Shown here: positions 33,450-47,969 of the stretch, piece by piece
Position numbering within the stretch: position 1 is the first letter of the stretch
Layout: every line of letters starts with the position of its first letter
NCBI GenBank assembly: GCA_030386875.1
Contig: JASJYW010000026.1
Location: 14,216,246-14,280,245, forward strand
Direction of reading: 5' to 3'
DNA from: Morinoia aosen
Taxonomy: Eukaryota > Arthropoda > Malacostraca > Amphipoda > Talitridae
DNA: 64,000 bases
Program-made: the position numbers and the translations under genes
The notes under the pieces: generated by a model
Seen by the model: only the letters and a program-made list of their open reading frames with translations
Databases searched by the model: none
Told to the model about the DNA's origin: nothing

Positions 33450-35530
33450 GCGGAAACAGCATATTTAGCCGATTCCACGGTCGACAGGGCTAAAATGCGT
33501 GTTTTTAGCCATTCCTAGGCCGAATGCGGTGAAAATCACGTCGTTTGCTGTGTTTCCCGTGGCGACATAGGCGGAAAGTGCATATTTAGCCGATTCCACG
33601 GTCGACAGGGCTAAAATGCGTGTTTTTTGGCCATTCCTAGGCCGAATGCGGTGAAAATCACGTCGTTTGCTGTTTCCCGTGGCGACATAGGCGGAAAGTG
33701 CATATTTAGCCGATTCCACGGTCGACAGAGCTAAAATGCGTGTTTTGGGCCATTCCTAGGCCGAATGCGGTGGAAATCACGTCGTTTGCTGTTTCCCGTG
33801 GCGACATAGGCGGAGAAGTGCATATTTAGCCGATTCCACGGTCGACATAGCTAAAATGCGTGTTTTGGGCCATTCCTAGGCCGAATGCGGTGAAAATCAC
33901 GTCGTTTGCTGTTTCCGTGGCGACATAGGCGGAAACAGCATATTTGGCCGATTCCACGGTCGACAGGGCTAAAATGCGTGTTTTTAGCCATTCCTAGGCC
34001 GAATGCGGTGAAAATCACGTCGTTTGCTGTTTCCCGTGGCGACATAGGCGGAAAGTGCATATTTAGCCGATTCCACGGTCGACAGAGCTAAAATGCGTGT
34101 TTTGGGCCATTCCTAGGCCGAATGCGGTGGAAATCACGTCGTTTGCTGTTTCCCGTGGCGACATAGGCGGAAAGTGCAAATTTAGCCGATTCCACGGTCG
34201 ACAGAGCTAAAATGCGTGTTTTGGGCCATTCCTAGGCCGAATGCGGTGAAAATCACGTCGTTTGCTGTTTCCCGTGGCGACATAGGCGGAAAGTGCATAT
34301 TTAGCCGATTCCACGGTCGACAGGGCTAAAATGCGTGTTTTTGGCCATTCCTAGGCCGAATGCGGTGAAAATCACGTCGTTTGCTGTTTCCCGTGGCGAC
34401 ATAGGCGGAAAGTGCATATTTAGCCGATTCCACGGTCGACAGGGCTAAAATGCGTTAATTTTGGCCATTTCTAGCCCGAATGCGGTAAAAATCACGTCGT
34501 TTTGCTGTTTCCCGTGGCGACATAGGCGGAAAGTACATATTTAGCCGTTTCCACGGTCGACAGAGCTAAAATGCGTGTTTTGGGCCATTCCTAGGCCGAA
34601 TGCGGCGAAAATCACGTCGTTTGCTGTTTCCCGTGGCGACATAGGCAGAAAGTGCATATTTAGCCGTTTCCACGGTCGACAGAGCTAAAATGCGTGTTTT
34701 TGGGCCATTCCTAGGCCGAATGCGGTGAAAATCACGTCGTTTGCTGTTTCTCGTGGCGACATAGGCGGAAAGTGCATATTTAGCCGATTCCACGGTCGAC
34801 AGAGCTAAAATGCGTGTTTTGGGCGTGTTTTGGGCCATTCCTAGGCCGAATGCGGTGGAAATCACGTCGTTTGCTGTTTCCCGTGGCGACATAGGCGGAA
34901 AGTGCATATTTAGCCGATTCCACGGTCGACAGAGCTAAAATGCGTGTTTTGGGCCATTCCTAGGCCGAATGCGGTGAAAATCACGTCGTTTGCTGTTTCC
35001 CGTGGCGACATAGGCGGAAACAGCATATTTAGCCGATTCCACGGTCGACAGGGCTAAAATGCGTGTTTTTAGCCATTCCTAGGCCGAATGCGGTGAAAAT
35101 CACGTCGTTTGCTGTTTCCCGTGGCGACATAGGCGGAAAGTGCATATTTAGCCGATTCCACGGTCGACAGGGCTAAAATGCGTGTTTTTGGCCATTCCTA
35201 GGCCGAATGCGGTGAAAATCACGTCGTTTGCTGTTTCCCGTGGCGACATAGGCGGAAAGTGCATATTTAGCCGATTCCACGGTCGACAGAGCTAAAATGC
35301 GTGTTTTGGGCCATTCCTAGGCCGAATGCGGTGGAAATCACGTCGTTTGCTGTTTCCCGTGGCGACATAGGCGGAAAGTGCATATTTAGCCGATTCCACG
35401 GTCGACATAGCTAAAATGCGTGTTTTGGGCCATTCCTAGGCCGAATGCGGTGAAAATCACGTCGTTTGCTGTTTCCCGTGGCGACATAGGCGGAAACAGC
35501 ATATTTGGCCGATTCCACGGTCGACAGGGC
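33450..35530. repeat. Higher-order repeat marked by GGAAACAGCAT, about 476 bp and 1,551 bp
   Basis: The private variant GGAAACAGCAT (instead of GGAAAGTGCAT) occurs near 33,455, 33,934, 35,019 and 35,495. The 476-480 bp steps are four monomers. The block starting with the AATT monomer recurs at an offset of about 1,550 bp (32,905 and 34,456). The same marker recurs at 42,390, 42,866, 46,200, 46,677 and 47,272. Confidence 0.7.
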
Positions 35531-38500
35531 TAAAATGCGTGTTTTTAGCCATTCCTAGGCCGAATGCGGTGAAAATCACGTCGTTTGCTGTTTCCCGTGG
35601 CGACATAGGCGGAAAGTGCATATTTAGCCGATTCCACGGTCGACAGGGCTAAAATGCGTGTTTTTGGCCATTCCTAGGCCGAATGCGGTGAAAATCACGT
35701 CGTTTGCTGTTTCCCGTGGCGACATAGGCGGAAAGTGCATATTTAGCCGTTTCCACGGTCGACAGAGCTAAAATGCGTGTTTTGGGCCATTCCTAGGCCG
35801 AATGCGGTGAAAATCACGTCGTTTGCTGTTTCCCGTGGCGACATAGGCGGAAAGTGCATATTTAGCCGTTTCCACGGTCGACAGGGCTAAAATGCGTGTT
35901 TTGGGCCATTCCTAGGCCGAATGCGGTGACAATCACGTCGTTTGCTGTTTCCCGTGGCGACATAGGCGGAAAGTGCATATTTAGCCGATTCCACGGTCGA
36001 CAGGGCTAAAATACGTGTTTTCGGCCATTCCTAGGCCGAATGCGGTGAAAATCACGTCGTTTGCTGTTTCCCGTGGCGACATAGGCGGAAAGTGCATATT
36101 TAGCCGTTTCCACGGTCGACAGGGCTAAAATGCGTGTTTTGGGCCATTCCTAGGCCGAATGCAGTGAAAATCACGTCGTTTACTGTTTCCCGTGGCGACA
36201 TAGGCGGAAAGTGCATATTTAGCCGATTCCATGGTCGACAGAGCTAAAATGCGTGTTTTGGGCCATTCCTAGGCCGAATGCGGTGAAAATCACGTCGTTT
36301 GCTGTTTCCCGTGGCGACATAGGCGGAAAGAGCATATTTAGCCGTTTCCACGGTCGACAGAGCTAAAATGCGTGTTTTGGGCCATTCCTAGGCCGAATGC
36401 GGTGAATAGCTTGTCGTTTGCTGTTTCCCGTGGCGACATAGGCGGAAAGTGCATATTTAGCCGTTTCCACGGTCGACAGGGCTAAAATGCGTGTTTTGGG
36501 CCATTCCTAGGCCGAATGCGGTGAAAATCACGTCGTTTGCTGTTTCCCGTGGCGACATAGGCGGAAAGTGCATATTTAGCCGATTCCATGGTCGCCAGAG
36601 CTAAAATGCGTGTTTTGGGCCATTCCTAGGCCGAATGCGGTGAAAATCACGTCGTTTGCTGTTTCCCGTGGCGACATAGGCGGAAAGTGCATATTTAGCC
36701 GATTCCACGGTCGACAGAGCTAAAATGCGTGTTTGGGCCATTCCTAGGCCGAATGCGGCGAAAATCACGTCGTTTACTGTTTCCCGTGGCGACATAGGCA
36801 GAAAGTGCATATTTAGCCGTTTCCACGGTCGACAGAGCTGAAATGCGTGTTTTGGGCCATTCCTAGGACGAATGCGGTGAAAATCTTGTTGTTTGCTGTT
36901 TCCCGTGGCGACATAGGCGGAAAGTGCATATTTAGCCGTTTCCACGGTCGACAGAGCTAAAATGCGTGTTTGGGCCATTCCTAGGCCGAATGCGGCGAAA
37001 ATCCCGTCGTTTGCTGTTTCCCGTGGCGACATAGGCAGAAAGTGCATATTTAGCCGTTCCCACGGTCGACAGAGCTAAAATGCGTGTTTTGGGCCATTCC
37101 TAGGCCGAATGCGGTGAAAATCTTGTTGTTCGCTGTTTCCCGTGGCGACATAGGCGGAAAGTGCATATTTAGCCGTTTCCACGGTCGACAGAGCTAAAAT
37201 GCGTGTTTAGGGCCATTCCTAGGCCGAATGCGGTGAAAATCACGTCGTTTGCTGTTTCCCGTGGCGACATAGGCGGAAAGTGCATATTTAGCCGATTCCA
37301 CGGTCGACAGAGCTAAAATGCGTGTTTTGGGCCATTCCTAGGCCGAATGCGGTGGAAATCACGTCGTTTGCTGTTTCCCGTGGCGACATAGGCGGAAAGT
37401 GCATATTTAGCCGATTCCACGGTCGACAGAGCTAAAATGCGTGTTTTGGGCCATTCCTAGGCCGAATGCGGTGAAAATCACGTCGTTTGCTGTTTCCCGT
37501 GGCGACATAGGCGGAAAGTGCATATTTAGCCGATTCCACGGTCGACAGGGCTAAAATGCGTGTTTTTAGCCATTCCTAGGCCGAATGCGGTGAAAATCAC
37601 GTCGTTTGCTGTTTCCCGTGGCGACATAGGCGGAAAGTGCATATTTAGCCGATTCCACGGTCGACAGGGCTAAAATGAGTGTTTTTGGCCATTCCTAGGC
37701 CGAATGCGGTGAAAATCACGTCGTTTGCTCTTTCTCGTGGCGACATAGGCGGAAAGTGCATATTTAGCCGATTCCACGGTCGACAGGGCTAAAATGCGTG
37801 TTTTTGGCCATTCCTAGGCCGAATGCGGTGAAAATCACGTCGTTTGCTGTTTCCCGTGGCGACATAAGCGGAAAGTGCATATTTAGCCGTTTCCACGGTC
37901 GACAGAGCTAAAATGCGTGTTTTGGGCCATTCCTAGGCCGAATGCGGTGAAAATCACGTCGTTTGCTGTTTCCCGAGGCGACATAGGCGGAAAGTGCATA
38001 TTTAGCCGTTTCTACGGTCGACAGAGCTAAAATGCGTGTTCTGGGCCATTCCTAGGCCGAATGCGGTGAAAATCACGTCGTTTGCTGTTTCCCGTGGCGA
38101 CATAGGCGAAAAGTGCATATTTAGCCGATTCCACGGTCGACAGGGCTAAAATGCGTGTTTTTAGCCATTCCTAGGCCGAATGCGGTGAAAATCACGTCGT
38201 TTGCTGTTTCCCGTGGCGACATAGGCGGAAAGTGCATATTTAGCCGATTCCACGGTCGACAGGGCTAAAATGCGTGTTTTTGGCCATTCCTAGGCCGAAT
38301 GCGGTGAAAATCACGTCGTTTGCTGTTTCCCGTGGCGACATAGGCGGAAAGTGCATATTTAGCCGATTCCACGGTCGACAGGGCTAAAATGCGTGTTTTT
38401 GGCCATTCCTAGGCCGAATGCGGTGAAAATCACGTCGTTTGCTGTTTCCCGTGGCGACATAGGCGGAAAGTGCATATTTAGCCGTTTCCACGGTCGACAG

Positions 38501-39381
38501 AGCTAAAATGCGTGTTTTGGGCCATTCCTAGGCCGAATGCGGTGAAAATCACGTCGTTTGCTGTTTCCCGTGGCGACATAGGCGGAAAGTGCATATTTAG
38601 CCGTTTCCACGGTCGACAGGGCTAAAATGCGTGTTTTGGGCCATTCCTAGGCCGAATGCGGTGAAAATCACGTCGTTTGCTGTTTCCCGTGGCGACATAG
38701 GCGGAAAGTGCATATTTAGCCGATTCCACGGTCGACAGGGCTAAAATGCGTGTTTTTGGCCATTCCTAGGCCGAATGCGGTGAAAATCACGTCGTTTGCT
38801 GTTTCCCGTGGCGACCTAGGCGGAAAGTGCATATTTAGCCGTTTCCACGGTCGACAGGGCTAAAATGCGTGTTTTGGGCCATTCCTAGGCCGAATGCGGT
38901 GAAAATCACGTCGTTTGCTGTTTCCCGTGGCGACATAGGCGGAAAGTGCACATTTAGCCGTTTCCACGGTCGACAGAGCTAAAATGCGTGTTTTGGGCCA
39001 TTCCTAGGCCGAATGCGGTGAAAATCACGTCGTTTGCTGTTTCCCGTGGCGACATAGGCGAAAAGTGCATATTCAGCCAATTCCATGGTCGACAGAGCTA
39101 AAATGCGTGTTTTGGGCCATTCCTAGGCCGAATGCGGTGAAAATCACGTCGTTTGCTGTTTCCCGTAGCGACATAGGCGGAAAGTGCATATTTAGCCGAT
39201 TCCACGGTCGACAGAGCTAAAATGCGTGTTTTGGGCCATTCCTAGGCCGAATGCGGTGAAAATCACGTCGTTTGCTGTTTCCCGTGGCGACATAGGCGGA
39301 AAGTGCATATTTAGCCGTTTCCACGGTCGACAGAGCTAAAATGCGTGTTTTGGGCCATCCCTAGGCCGAATGCGGTGAAAA

Positions 39382-42300
39382 TCACGTCGTTTGCTGTTTC
39401 CCGTGGCGACATAGGCGGAAAGTGCATATGTAGCCGATTCCACGGTCGACAGGGCTAAAATGCGTGTTTTTGGCCATTCCTAGGCCGAATGCGGTGAAAA
39501 TCACGTCGTTTGCTGTTTTCCGTGGCGACATAGGCGGAAAGTGCATATTTAGCCGTTTCCACGGTCGACAGCAATAAAATGCGTGTTTTGGGCCATTCCT
39601 AGGCCGAATGCGGTGAAAATCTTGTCGTTTGCTGTTTCCCGTGGCGACATAGGCGGAAAGTGCATATTTAGCCGTTTCCACGGTCTACAGGGCTAAAATG
39701 CGTGTTTTGGGCCATTCCTAGGCCGAATGCGGTGAAAATCACGTCGTTTACTGTTTCCCGTGGCGACATAGGCGGAAAGTGCATATTTAGCCGATTCCAC
39801 GGTCGACAGGGCTAAAATGCGTGTTTTTGGCCATTCCTGGGCCGAATGCGGTGAAAATCACGTCGTTTGCTGTTTCCCGTGGCGACATAGGCGGTAAGTG
39901 CATATTTAGCCGTTTCCACGGTCGACACAGCTAAAATGCGTGTTTTGGGCCATTCCTAGGCCGAATGCGGTGAAAATCACGTCGTTTGCTGTTTCCCGTG
40001 GCGACATAGGCGGAAAGTGCATATTTAGCCGATTCCACGGTCGACAGAGCTAAAATGCGTGTTTGGGCCATTCCTAGGCCGAATGCGGCGAAAATCACGT
40101 CGTTTGCTGTTTCCCGTGGCGACATAGGCAGAAAGTGCATATTTAGCCGTTTCCACGGTCGACAGAGCTAAAATGCGTGTTTTGGGCCATTCCTAGGCCG
40201 AATGCGGTGAAAATCTTGTTGTTTGCTGTTTCCCGTGGCGACATAGGCGGAAAGTGCATATTTAGCCGTTTTCACGGTCGACAGAGCTAAAATGCGTGTT
40301 TTGGGCCATTCCTAGGCCGAATGCGGTGAAAATCACGTCGTTTGCTGTTTCCCGTGACGACATAGGCGGAAAGTGCATATTTAGCCGATTCCACGGTCGA
40401 CAGAGCTAAAATGCGTGTTTTGGGATATTCCTAGGCCGAATGCGGTGGAAATCACGTCGTTAGCTGTTTCCCGTGGCGACATAGGCGGAAAGTGCATATT
40501 TAGCCGATTCCACGGTCGACAGAGCTAAAATGCGTGTTTTGGGCCATTCCTAGGCCGAATGCGGTGAAAATCACGTCGTTTGCTGTTTCCCGTGGCGACA
40601 TAGGCGGAAAGTGCATATTCAGTCGATTCCACGGTCGACAGGGCTAAAATGCGTGTTTTTAGCCATTCCTAGGCCGAATGCGGTGAAAATCACGTCGTTT
40701 GCTGTTTCCCGTGGCGACATAGGCGGAAAGTGCATATTTAGCCGATTCCACGGTCGACAGGGCTAAAATGCGTGTTTTTGGCCATTCCTAGGCCGAATGC
40801 GGTGAAAATCACGTCGTTTGCTGTTTCCCGTGGCGACATAGGCGGAAAGTGCATATTTAGCCGATTCCACGGTCGACAGGGCTAAAATGCGTGTTTTTGG
40901 CCATTCCTAGCCCGAATGCGGTGAAAATCACGTCGTTTGCTGTTTCCCGTGGCGACATAGGCGGAAAGTACATATTTAGCCGTTTCCACGGTCGACAGAG
41001 CTAAAATGCGTGTTTTGGGCCATTCCTAGGCCGAATGCGGTGAAAATCACGTCGTTTGCTGTTTCCCGTGGCGACATAGGCGGAAAGTGCATATTTAGCC
41101 GTTTCCACGGTCGACAGGGCTAAAATGCGTGTTTTGGGCCATTCCTAGGCCGAATGCGGTGAAAATCACGTCGTTTGCTGTTTCCCGTGGCGACATAGGC
41201 GGAAAGTGCATATTTAGCCGATTCCACGGTCGACAGGGCTAAAATGCGTGTTTTTGGCCATTCCTAGGCCGAATGCGGTGAAAATCACGTCGTTTGCTGT
41301 TTCCGTGGCGACCTAGGCGGAAAGTGCATATTTAGCCGTTTCCACGGTCGACAGGGCTAAAATGCGTGTTTTGGGCCATTCCTAGGCCGAATGCGGTGAA
41401 AATCACGTCGTTTGCTGTTTCCCGTGGCGACATAGGCGGAAAGTGCATATTTAGCCGATTCCATGGTCGACAGAGCTAAAATGCGTGTTCTGGGCCATTC
41501 CTAGGCCGAATGCGGTGAAAATCACGTCGTTTGCTGTTTCCCGTGGCGACATGGGCGGAAAGTGCATATTTAGCCGATTCCACGGTCGACAGAGCTAAAA
41601 TGCGTGTTTGGGCCATTCCTAGGCCGAATGCGGCGAAAATCACGTCGTTTGCTGTTTCCTGTGGCGACATTGGCAGAAAGTGCATATTTAGCCGTTTCCA
41701 CGGTCGACAGAGCTAAAATGCGTGTTTTGGTCCATTCCTAGGCCGAATGCGGTGAAAATCTTGTTGTTTGCTGTTTCCCGTGGCGACATAGGCGGAAAGT
41801 GCATATTTAGCCGTTTCCACGGTCGACAGAGCTAAAATGCGTGTTTGGGCCATTCCTAGGCCGAATGCGGCGGAAATCACGTCGTTTGCTGTTTCCCGTG
41901 GCGACATAGGCAGAAAGTGCATATTTAGCCGTTCCCACGGTCGACAGAGCTAAAATGCGTGTTTTGGGCCATTCCTAGGCCGAATGCGGTGAAAATCTTG
42001 TTGATTGCTGTTTCCCGTGGCGACATAGGCGGAAAGTGCATATTTAGCCGTTTCCACGGTCGACAGAGCTAAAATGCGTGTTTTGGGCCATTCCTAGGCC
42101 GAATGCGGTGAAAATCACGTCGTTTGCTGTTTCCCGTGGCGAAATAGGCGGAAAGTGCATATTTAGCCGATTCCACGGTCGACAGAGCTAAAATGCGTGT
42201 TTTGGGCCATTCCTAGGCCGAATGCGGTGGAAATCACGTCGTTTGCTGTTTCCCGTGGCGACATAGGCGGAAAGTGCATATTTAGCCGATTCCACGGTCG

Positions 42301-44380
42301 ACAGAGCTAAAATGCGTGTTTTGGGCCATTCCTAGGCCGAATGCGGTGAAAATCACGTCGTTTGCTGTTTCCCGTGGCGACATAGGCGGAAACAGCATAT
42401 TTAGCCGATTCCACGGTCGACAGGGCTAAAATGCGTGTTTTTAGCCATTCCTAGGCCGAATGCGGTGAAAATCACGTCGTTTGCTGTTTCCCGTGGCGAT
42501 ATAGGCGGAAAGTGCAGATTTAGCCGATTCCACGGTCGACAGGGCTAAAATGCGTGTTTTTGGCCATTTCTAGGCCGAATGCGGTGAAAATCACGTCGTT
42601 TGCTGTTTCCCGCGGCGACATAGGCGGAAAGTGCATATTTAGCCGATTTCACGGTCGACAGAGCTAAAATGCGTGTTTTGGGCCATTCCTAGGCCGAATG
42701 CGGTGGAAATCACGTCGTTTGCTGTTTCCCGTGGCGACATAGGCGGAAAGGGCATATTTAGCCGATTCCACGGTCGACAGAGCTAAAATGCGTGTTTTGG
42801 GCCATTCCTAGGCCGAATGCGGTGAAAATCACGTCGTTTGCTGTTTCCCGTGGCGACATAGGCGGAAACAGCATATTTAGCCGATTCCACGGTCGACAGG
42901 GCTAAAATGCGTGTTTTTAGCCATTCCTAGGCCGAATGCGGTGAAAATCACGTCGTTTGCTGTTTCCCGTGGCGACATAGGCGGAAAGTGCATATTTAGC
43001 CGATTCCACGGTCGACAGCGCTAAAATGCGTGTTTTTGGCCATTCCTAGGCCGAATGCGGTGAAAATCACGTCGTTTGCTGTTTCCCGTGGCGACATAGG
43101 CGGAAAGTGCATATTTAGCCGTTTCCACGGTCGACAGAGCTAAAATGCGTGTTTTGGGCCATTCCTAGGCCGAATGCGGTGAAAATCACGTCGTTTGCTG
43201 TTTCCCGTGGCGACCTAGGCGGAAAGTGCATATTTAGCCGTTTCCACGTCCGACAGGGCTAAAATGCGTGTTTTGGGCCATTCCTAGGCCGAATGCGGTG
43301 AAAATCACGTCGTTTGCTGTTTCCCGTGGCGACATAGGCGGAAAGTGCACATTTAGCCGTTTCCACGGTCGACAGAGCTAACATGCGTGTTTTGGGCCAT
43401 TCCTAGGCCGAATGCGGAGAAAATCACGTCGTTTGCTGTTTCCCGTGGCGACATAGGCCGAAAGTGCATATTCAGCCGATTCCATGGTCGACAGAGCTAA
43501 AATGCGTGTTTTGGGCCATTCCTAGGCCGAATGCGGTGAAAATCACGTCGTTTGCTGTTTCCCGTAGCGACATAGGCGGAAAGTGCATATTTAGCCGATT
43601 CCACGGTCGACAGAGCTAAAATGCGTGTTTTGGGCCATTCCTAGGCCGAATGCGGTGAAAATCACGTCGTTTGCTGTTTCCCGTGGCGACATAGGCGGAA
43701 AGTGCATATTTAGCCGTTTCCACGGTCGACAGAGCTGAAATGCGTGTTTTGGGCCATCCCTAGGCCGAATGCGGTGAAAATCACGTCGTTTGCTGTTTTC
43801 CGTGGCGACATAGGCGGAAAGTGCATATGTAGCCGATTCCACGGTCGACAGGGCTAAAATGCGTGTTTTTGGCCATTCCTAGGCCGAATGCGGTGAAAAT
43901 CACGTCATTTGCTGTTTTCCGTGGCGACATAGGCGGAAAGTGCATATTTAGCCGTTTCCACGGTCGACAGCAATAAAATGCGTGTTTTGGGCCATTCCTA
44001 GGCCGAATGCGGTGAAAATCTTGTCGTTTGCTGTTTCCCGTGGCGACATAGGCGGAAAGTGCATATTTAGCCGTTTCCACGGTCGACAGGGCTAAAATGC
44101 GTGTTTTGGGCCATTCCTAGGCCGAATGCGGTGAAAATCACGTCGTTTACTGTTTCCCGTGGCGACATAGGCGGAAAGTGCATATTTAGCCGATTCCACG
44201 GTCGACAGGGCTAAAATGCGTGTTTTTTGCCATTCCTGGGCCGAATGCGGTGAAAATCACGTCGTTTGCTGTTTGCCGTGGCGACATAGGCGGAAAGTGC
44301 ATATTTAGCCGTTTCCACGGTCGACACAGGTAAAATGCGTGTTTTGGGCCATTCCTAGGCCGAATGCGGTGAAAATCACG
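39382..44380. repeat. Higher-order repeat, about 4,399 bp (37 monomers)
   Basis: The GCAATAAAATG variant lies at 39,571 and 43,970, with identical neighbours over at least 300 bp, and the CACAG(C/G)TAAAATG variant at 39,926 and 44,326. The offset is 4,399 bp. The variants at 36,601 and 41,476 show a further offset of about 4,875 bp (41 monomers). Confidence 0.7.
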
Positions 44381-47300
44381 TCGTTTGCTGTTTCCCGTGG
44401 CGACATAGGCGGAAAGTGCATATTTAGCCGATTCCACGGTCGACAGAGCTAAAATGCGTGTTTGGGCCATTCCTAGGCCGAATGCGGCGAAAATCACGTC
44501 GTTTGCTGTTTCCCGTAGCGACATAGGCAGAAAGTGCATATATAGCCGTTTCCACGGTCGACAGAGCTAAAATGCGTGTTTTGGGCCATTCCTAGGCCGA
44601 ATGCGGTGAAAATCTTGTTGTTTGCTGTTTCCCGTGGCGACATAGGCGGAAAGTGCATATTTAGCCGATTTCACGGTCGACAGAGCTAAAATGCGTGTTT
44701 TGGGCCATTCCTAGGCCGAATGCGGTGAAAATCACGTCGTTTGCTGTTTCCCGAGGCGACATAGGCGGAAAGTGCATATTTAGCCGATTCCACGGTCGGT
44801 CGACAGAGTTAAAATGCGTGTTTTGGGCCATTCCTAGGCCGAATCCGGTGGAAATCACGTCGTTTGCTGTTTCCCGTGGCGACATAGGCGGAAAGTGCAT
44901 ATTTAGCCGATTCCACGGTCGACAGAGCTAAAATGCGTGTTTTGGGCCATTCCTAGGCCGAATGCGGTGAAAATCACGTCGTTTGCTGTTTCCCGTGGCG
45001 ACATAGGCGGAAAGTGCATATTCAGTCGATTCCACGGTCGACAGGGCTAAAATGTGTGTTTTTAGCCATTCCTAGGCCGAATGCGGTGAAAATCACGTCG
45101 TTTGCTGTTTCCCGTGGCGACATAGGCGGAAAGTGCATATTTAGCCGATTCCACGGTCGACAGGGCTAAAATGCGTGTTTTTGGCCATTCCTAGCCCGAA
45201 TGCGGTGAAAATCACGTCGTTTGCTGTTTCCCGTGGCGACATAGGCGGAAAGTACATATTTAGCCGTTTCCACGGTCGACAGAGCTAAAATGCGTGTTTT
45301 GGGCCATTCCTAGGCCGAATGCGGTGAAAATCACGTCGTTTGCTGTTTCCCGTGGCGACATAGGCGGAAAGTGCATATTTAGCCGTTTCCACGGTCGACA
45401 GGACTAAAATGCGTGTTTTGGGCTATTCCTAGGCCGAATGCGGTGAAAATCACGTCGTTTGCTGTTTCCCGTGGCGACATAGGCGGAAAGTGCATATTTA
45501 GCCGATTCCACGGTCGACAGGGCTAAAATGCGTGTTTTTGGCCATTCCTAGGCCGAATGCGGTGAAAATCACGTCGTTTGCTGTTTCCGTGGCGACCTAG
45601 GCGGAAAGTGCATATTTAGCCGTTTCCACGGTCGACAGGGCTAAAATGCGTGTTTTGGGCCATTCCTAGGCCGAATGCAGTGAAAATCACGTCGTTTGCT
45701 GTTTCCCGGGGCGACATAGGCGGAAAGTGCATATTTAGCCGATTCCATGGTCGACAGAGCTAAAATGCGTGTTTTGGGCCATTCCTAGGCCGAATGCGGT
45801 GAAAATCACGTCGTTTGCTGTTTCCCGTGGCGACATAGGCGGAAAAGGCATATTTAGCTGATTCCACGGTCGACAGAGCTAAAATGCGTGTTTGGGCCAT
45901 TCCTAGGCCGAATGCGGCGAAAATCACGTCGTTTGCTGTTTCCCGTGGCGACATATGCGGAAAGTGCATATTTAGCCGATTCCACGGTCGACAGAGCTAA
46001 AATGCGTGTTTTGGGCCATTCCTAGGCCGAATGCGGTGGAAATCACGTCGTTTGCTGTTTCCCGTGGCGACATAGGCGAAAAGTGCATATTTAGCCGATT
46101 CCACGGTCGACAGAGCTAAAATGCGTGTTTTGGGCCATTCCTAGGCCGAATGCGGTGAAAATCACGTCGTTTGCTGTTTCCCGTGGCGACATAGGCGGAA
46201 ACAGCATATTTAGCCGATTCCACGGTCGACAGGGCTAAAATGCGTGTTTTTAGCCATTCCTAGGCCGAATGCGGTGAAAATCACGTCGTTTGCTGTTTCC
46301 CGTGGCGATATAGGCGGAAAGTGCATATTTAGCCGATTCCACGGTCAACAGGGCTAAAATGCGTGTTTTTGGCCATTCCTAGGCCGAATGCGGTGAAAAT
46401 CACGCCGTTTGCTGTTTCCCGTGGCGACATAGGCGGAAAGTGCATATTTAGCCGATTCCACGGTCGACAGAGCTAAAATGCGTGTTTTGGGCCATTCCTA
46501 GGCCGAATGCGGTGGAAATCACGTCGTTTGCTGTTTCCCGTGGCGACATAGGCGGAAAGGGCATATTTAGCCGATTCCACGGTCGACAGAGCTAAAATGC
46601 GTGTTTTGGGCCATTCCTAGGCCGAATGCGGTGAAAATCACGTCGTTTGCTGTTTCCCGTGGCGACATAGGCGGAAACAGCATATTTAGCCGATTCCACG
46701 GTCGACAGGGCTAAAATGCGTGTTTTTAGCCATTCCTAGGCCGAATGCGGTGAAAATCACGTAGTTTGCTGTTTCCCGTGGCGACATAGGCGGAAAGTGC
46801 ATATTTAGCCGATTCCACGGTCGACAGGGCTAAAATGCGTGTTTTTAGCCATTCCTAGGCCGAATGCGGTGAAAATCACGTCGTTTGCTGTTTCCCGTGG
46901 CGATATAGGCGGAAAGTGCATATTTAGCCGATTCCACGGTCGACAGGGCTAAAATGCGTGTTTTTGGCCATTTCTAGGCCGAATGCGGTGAAAATCACGT
47001 CGTTTGCTGTTTCCCGTGGCGACAAAGGCGGGAAAGTGCATATTTAGCCGATTCCACGGTCGACAGAGCTAAAATGCGTGTTTTGGGCCATTCCTAGGCC
47101 GAATGCGGTGGAAATCACGTCGTTTGCTGTTTCCCGTGGCGACATAGGCGGAAAGGGCATATTTAGCCGATTCCACGGTCGACAGAGCTAAAATGCGTGT
47201 TTTGGGCCATTCCTAGGCCGAATGCGGTGAAAATCACGTCGTTTGCTGTTTCCCGTGGCGACATAGGCGGAAACAGCATATTTAGCCGATTCCACGGTCG

Positions 47301-47969
47301 ACAGGGCTAAAATGCGTGTTTTTATCCATTCCTAGGTCGAATGCGGTGAAAATCACGTCGTTTGCTGTTTCCCGTGGCGACATAGGCGGAAAGTGCATAT
47401 TTAGCCGATTCCACGGTCGACAGGACTAAAATGCGTGTTTTTGGCCATTCCTAGGCCGAATGCGGTGAAAATCACGTCGTTTGCTGTTTCCCGTGGCGAC
47501 ATAGGCGGAAAGTGCATATTTAGCCGTTTCCACGGTCGACAGAGCTAAAATGCGTGTTTTGGGCCATTCCTAGGCCGAATGCGGTGAAAATCACGTCGTT
47601 TGCTGTTTCCCGTGGCGACATAGGCGGAAAGTGCATATTTAGCCGTTTCCTTGGTCGACAGGGCTAAAATGCGTGTTTTGGGCCATTCCTAGGCCGAATG
47701 CGGTGACAATCACGTCGTTTGCTGTTTCCCGTGGCGACATAGGCGGAAAGTGCATATTTAGCCGATTCCACGGTCGACAGGGCTAAAATGCGTGTTTTTG
47801 GCCATTCCTAGGCCGAATGCGGTGAAAATCATGTCGTTTGCTGTTTCCCGTGGCGACATAGGCGGAAAGTGCATATTTAGCCGTTTCCACGGTCGACAGA
47901 GCTAAAATGCGTGTTTTGGGCCATTCCTAGGCCGAATGCGGTGAAAATCACGTCGTTTGCTGTTTCCCG

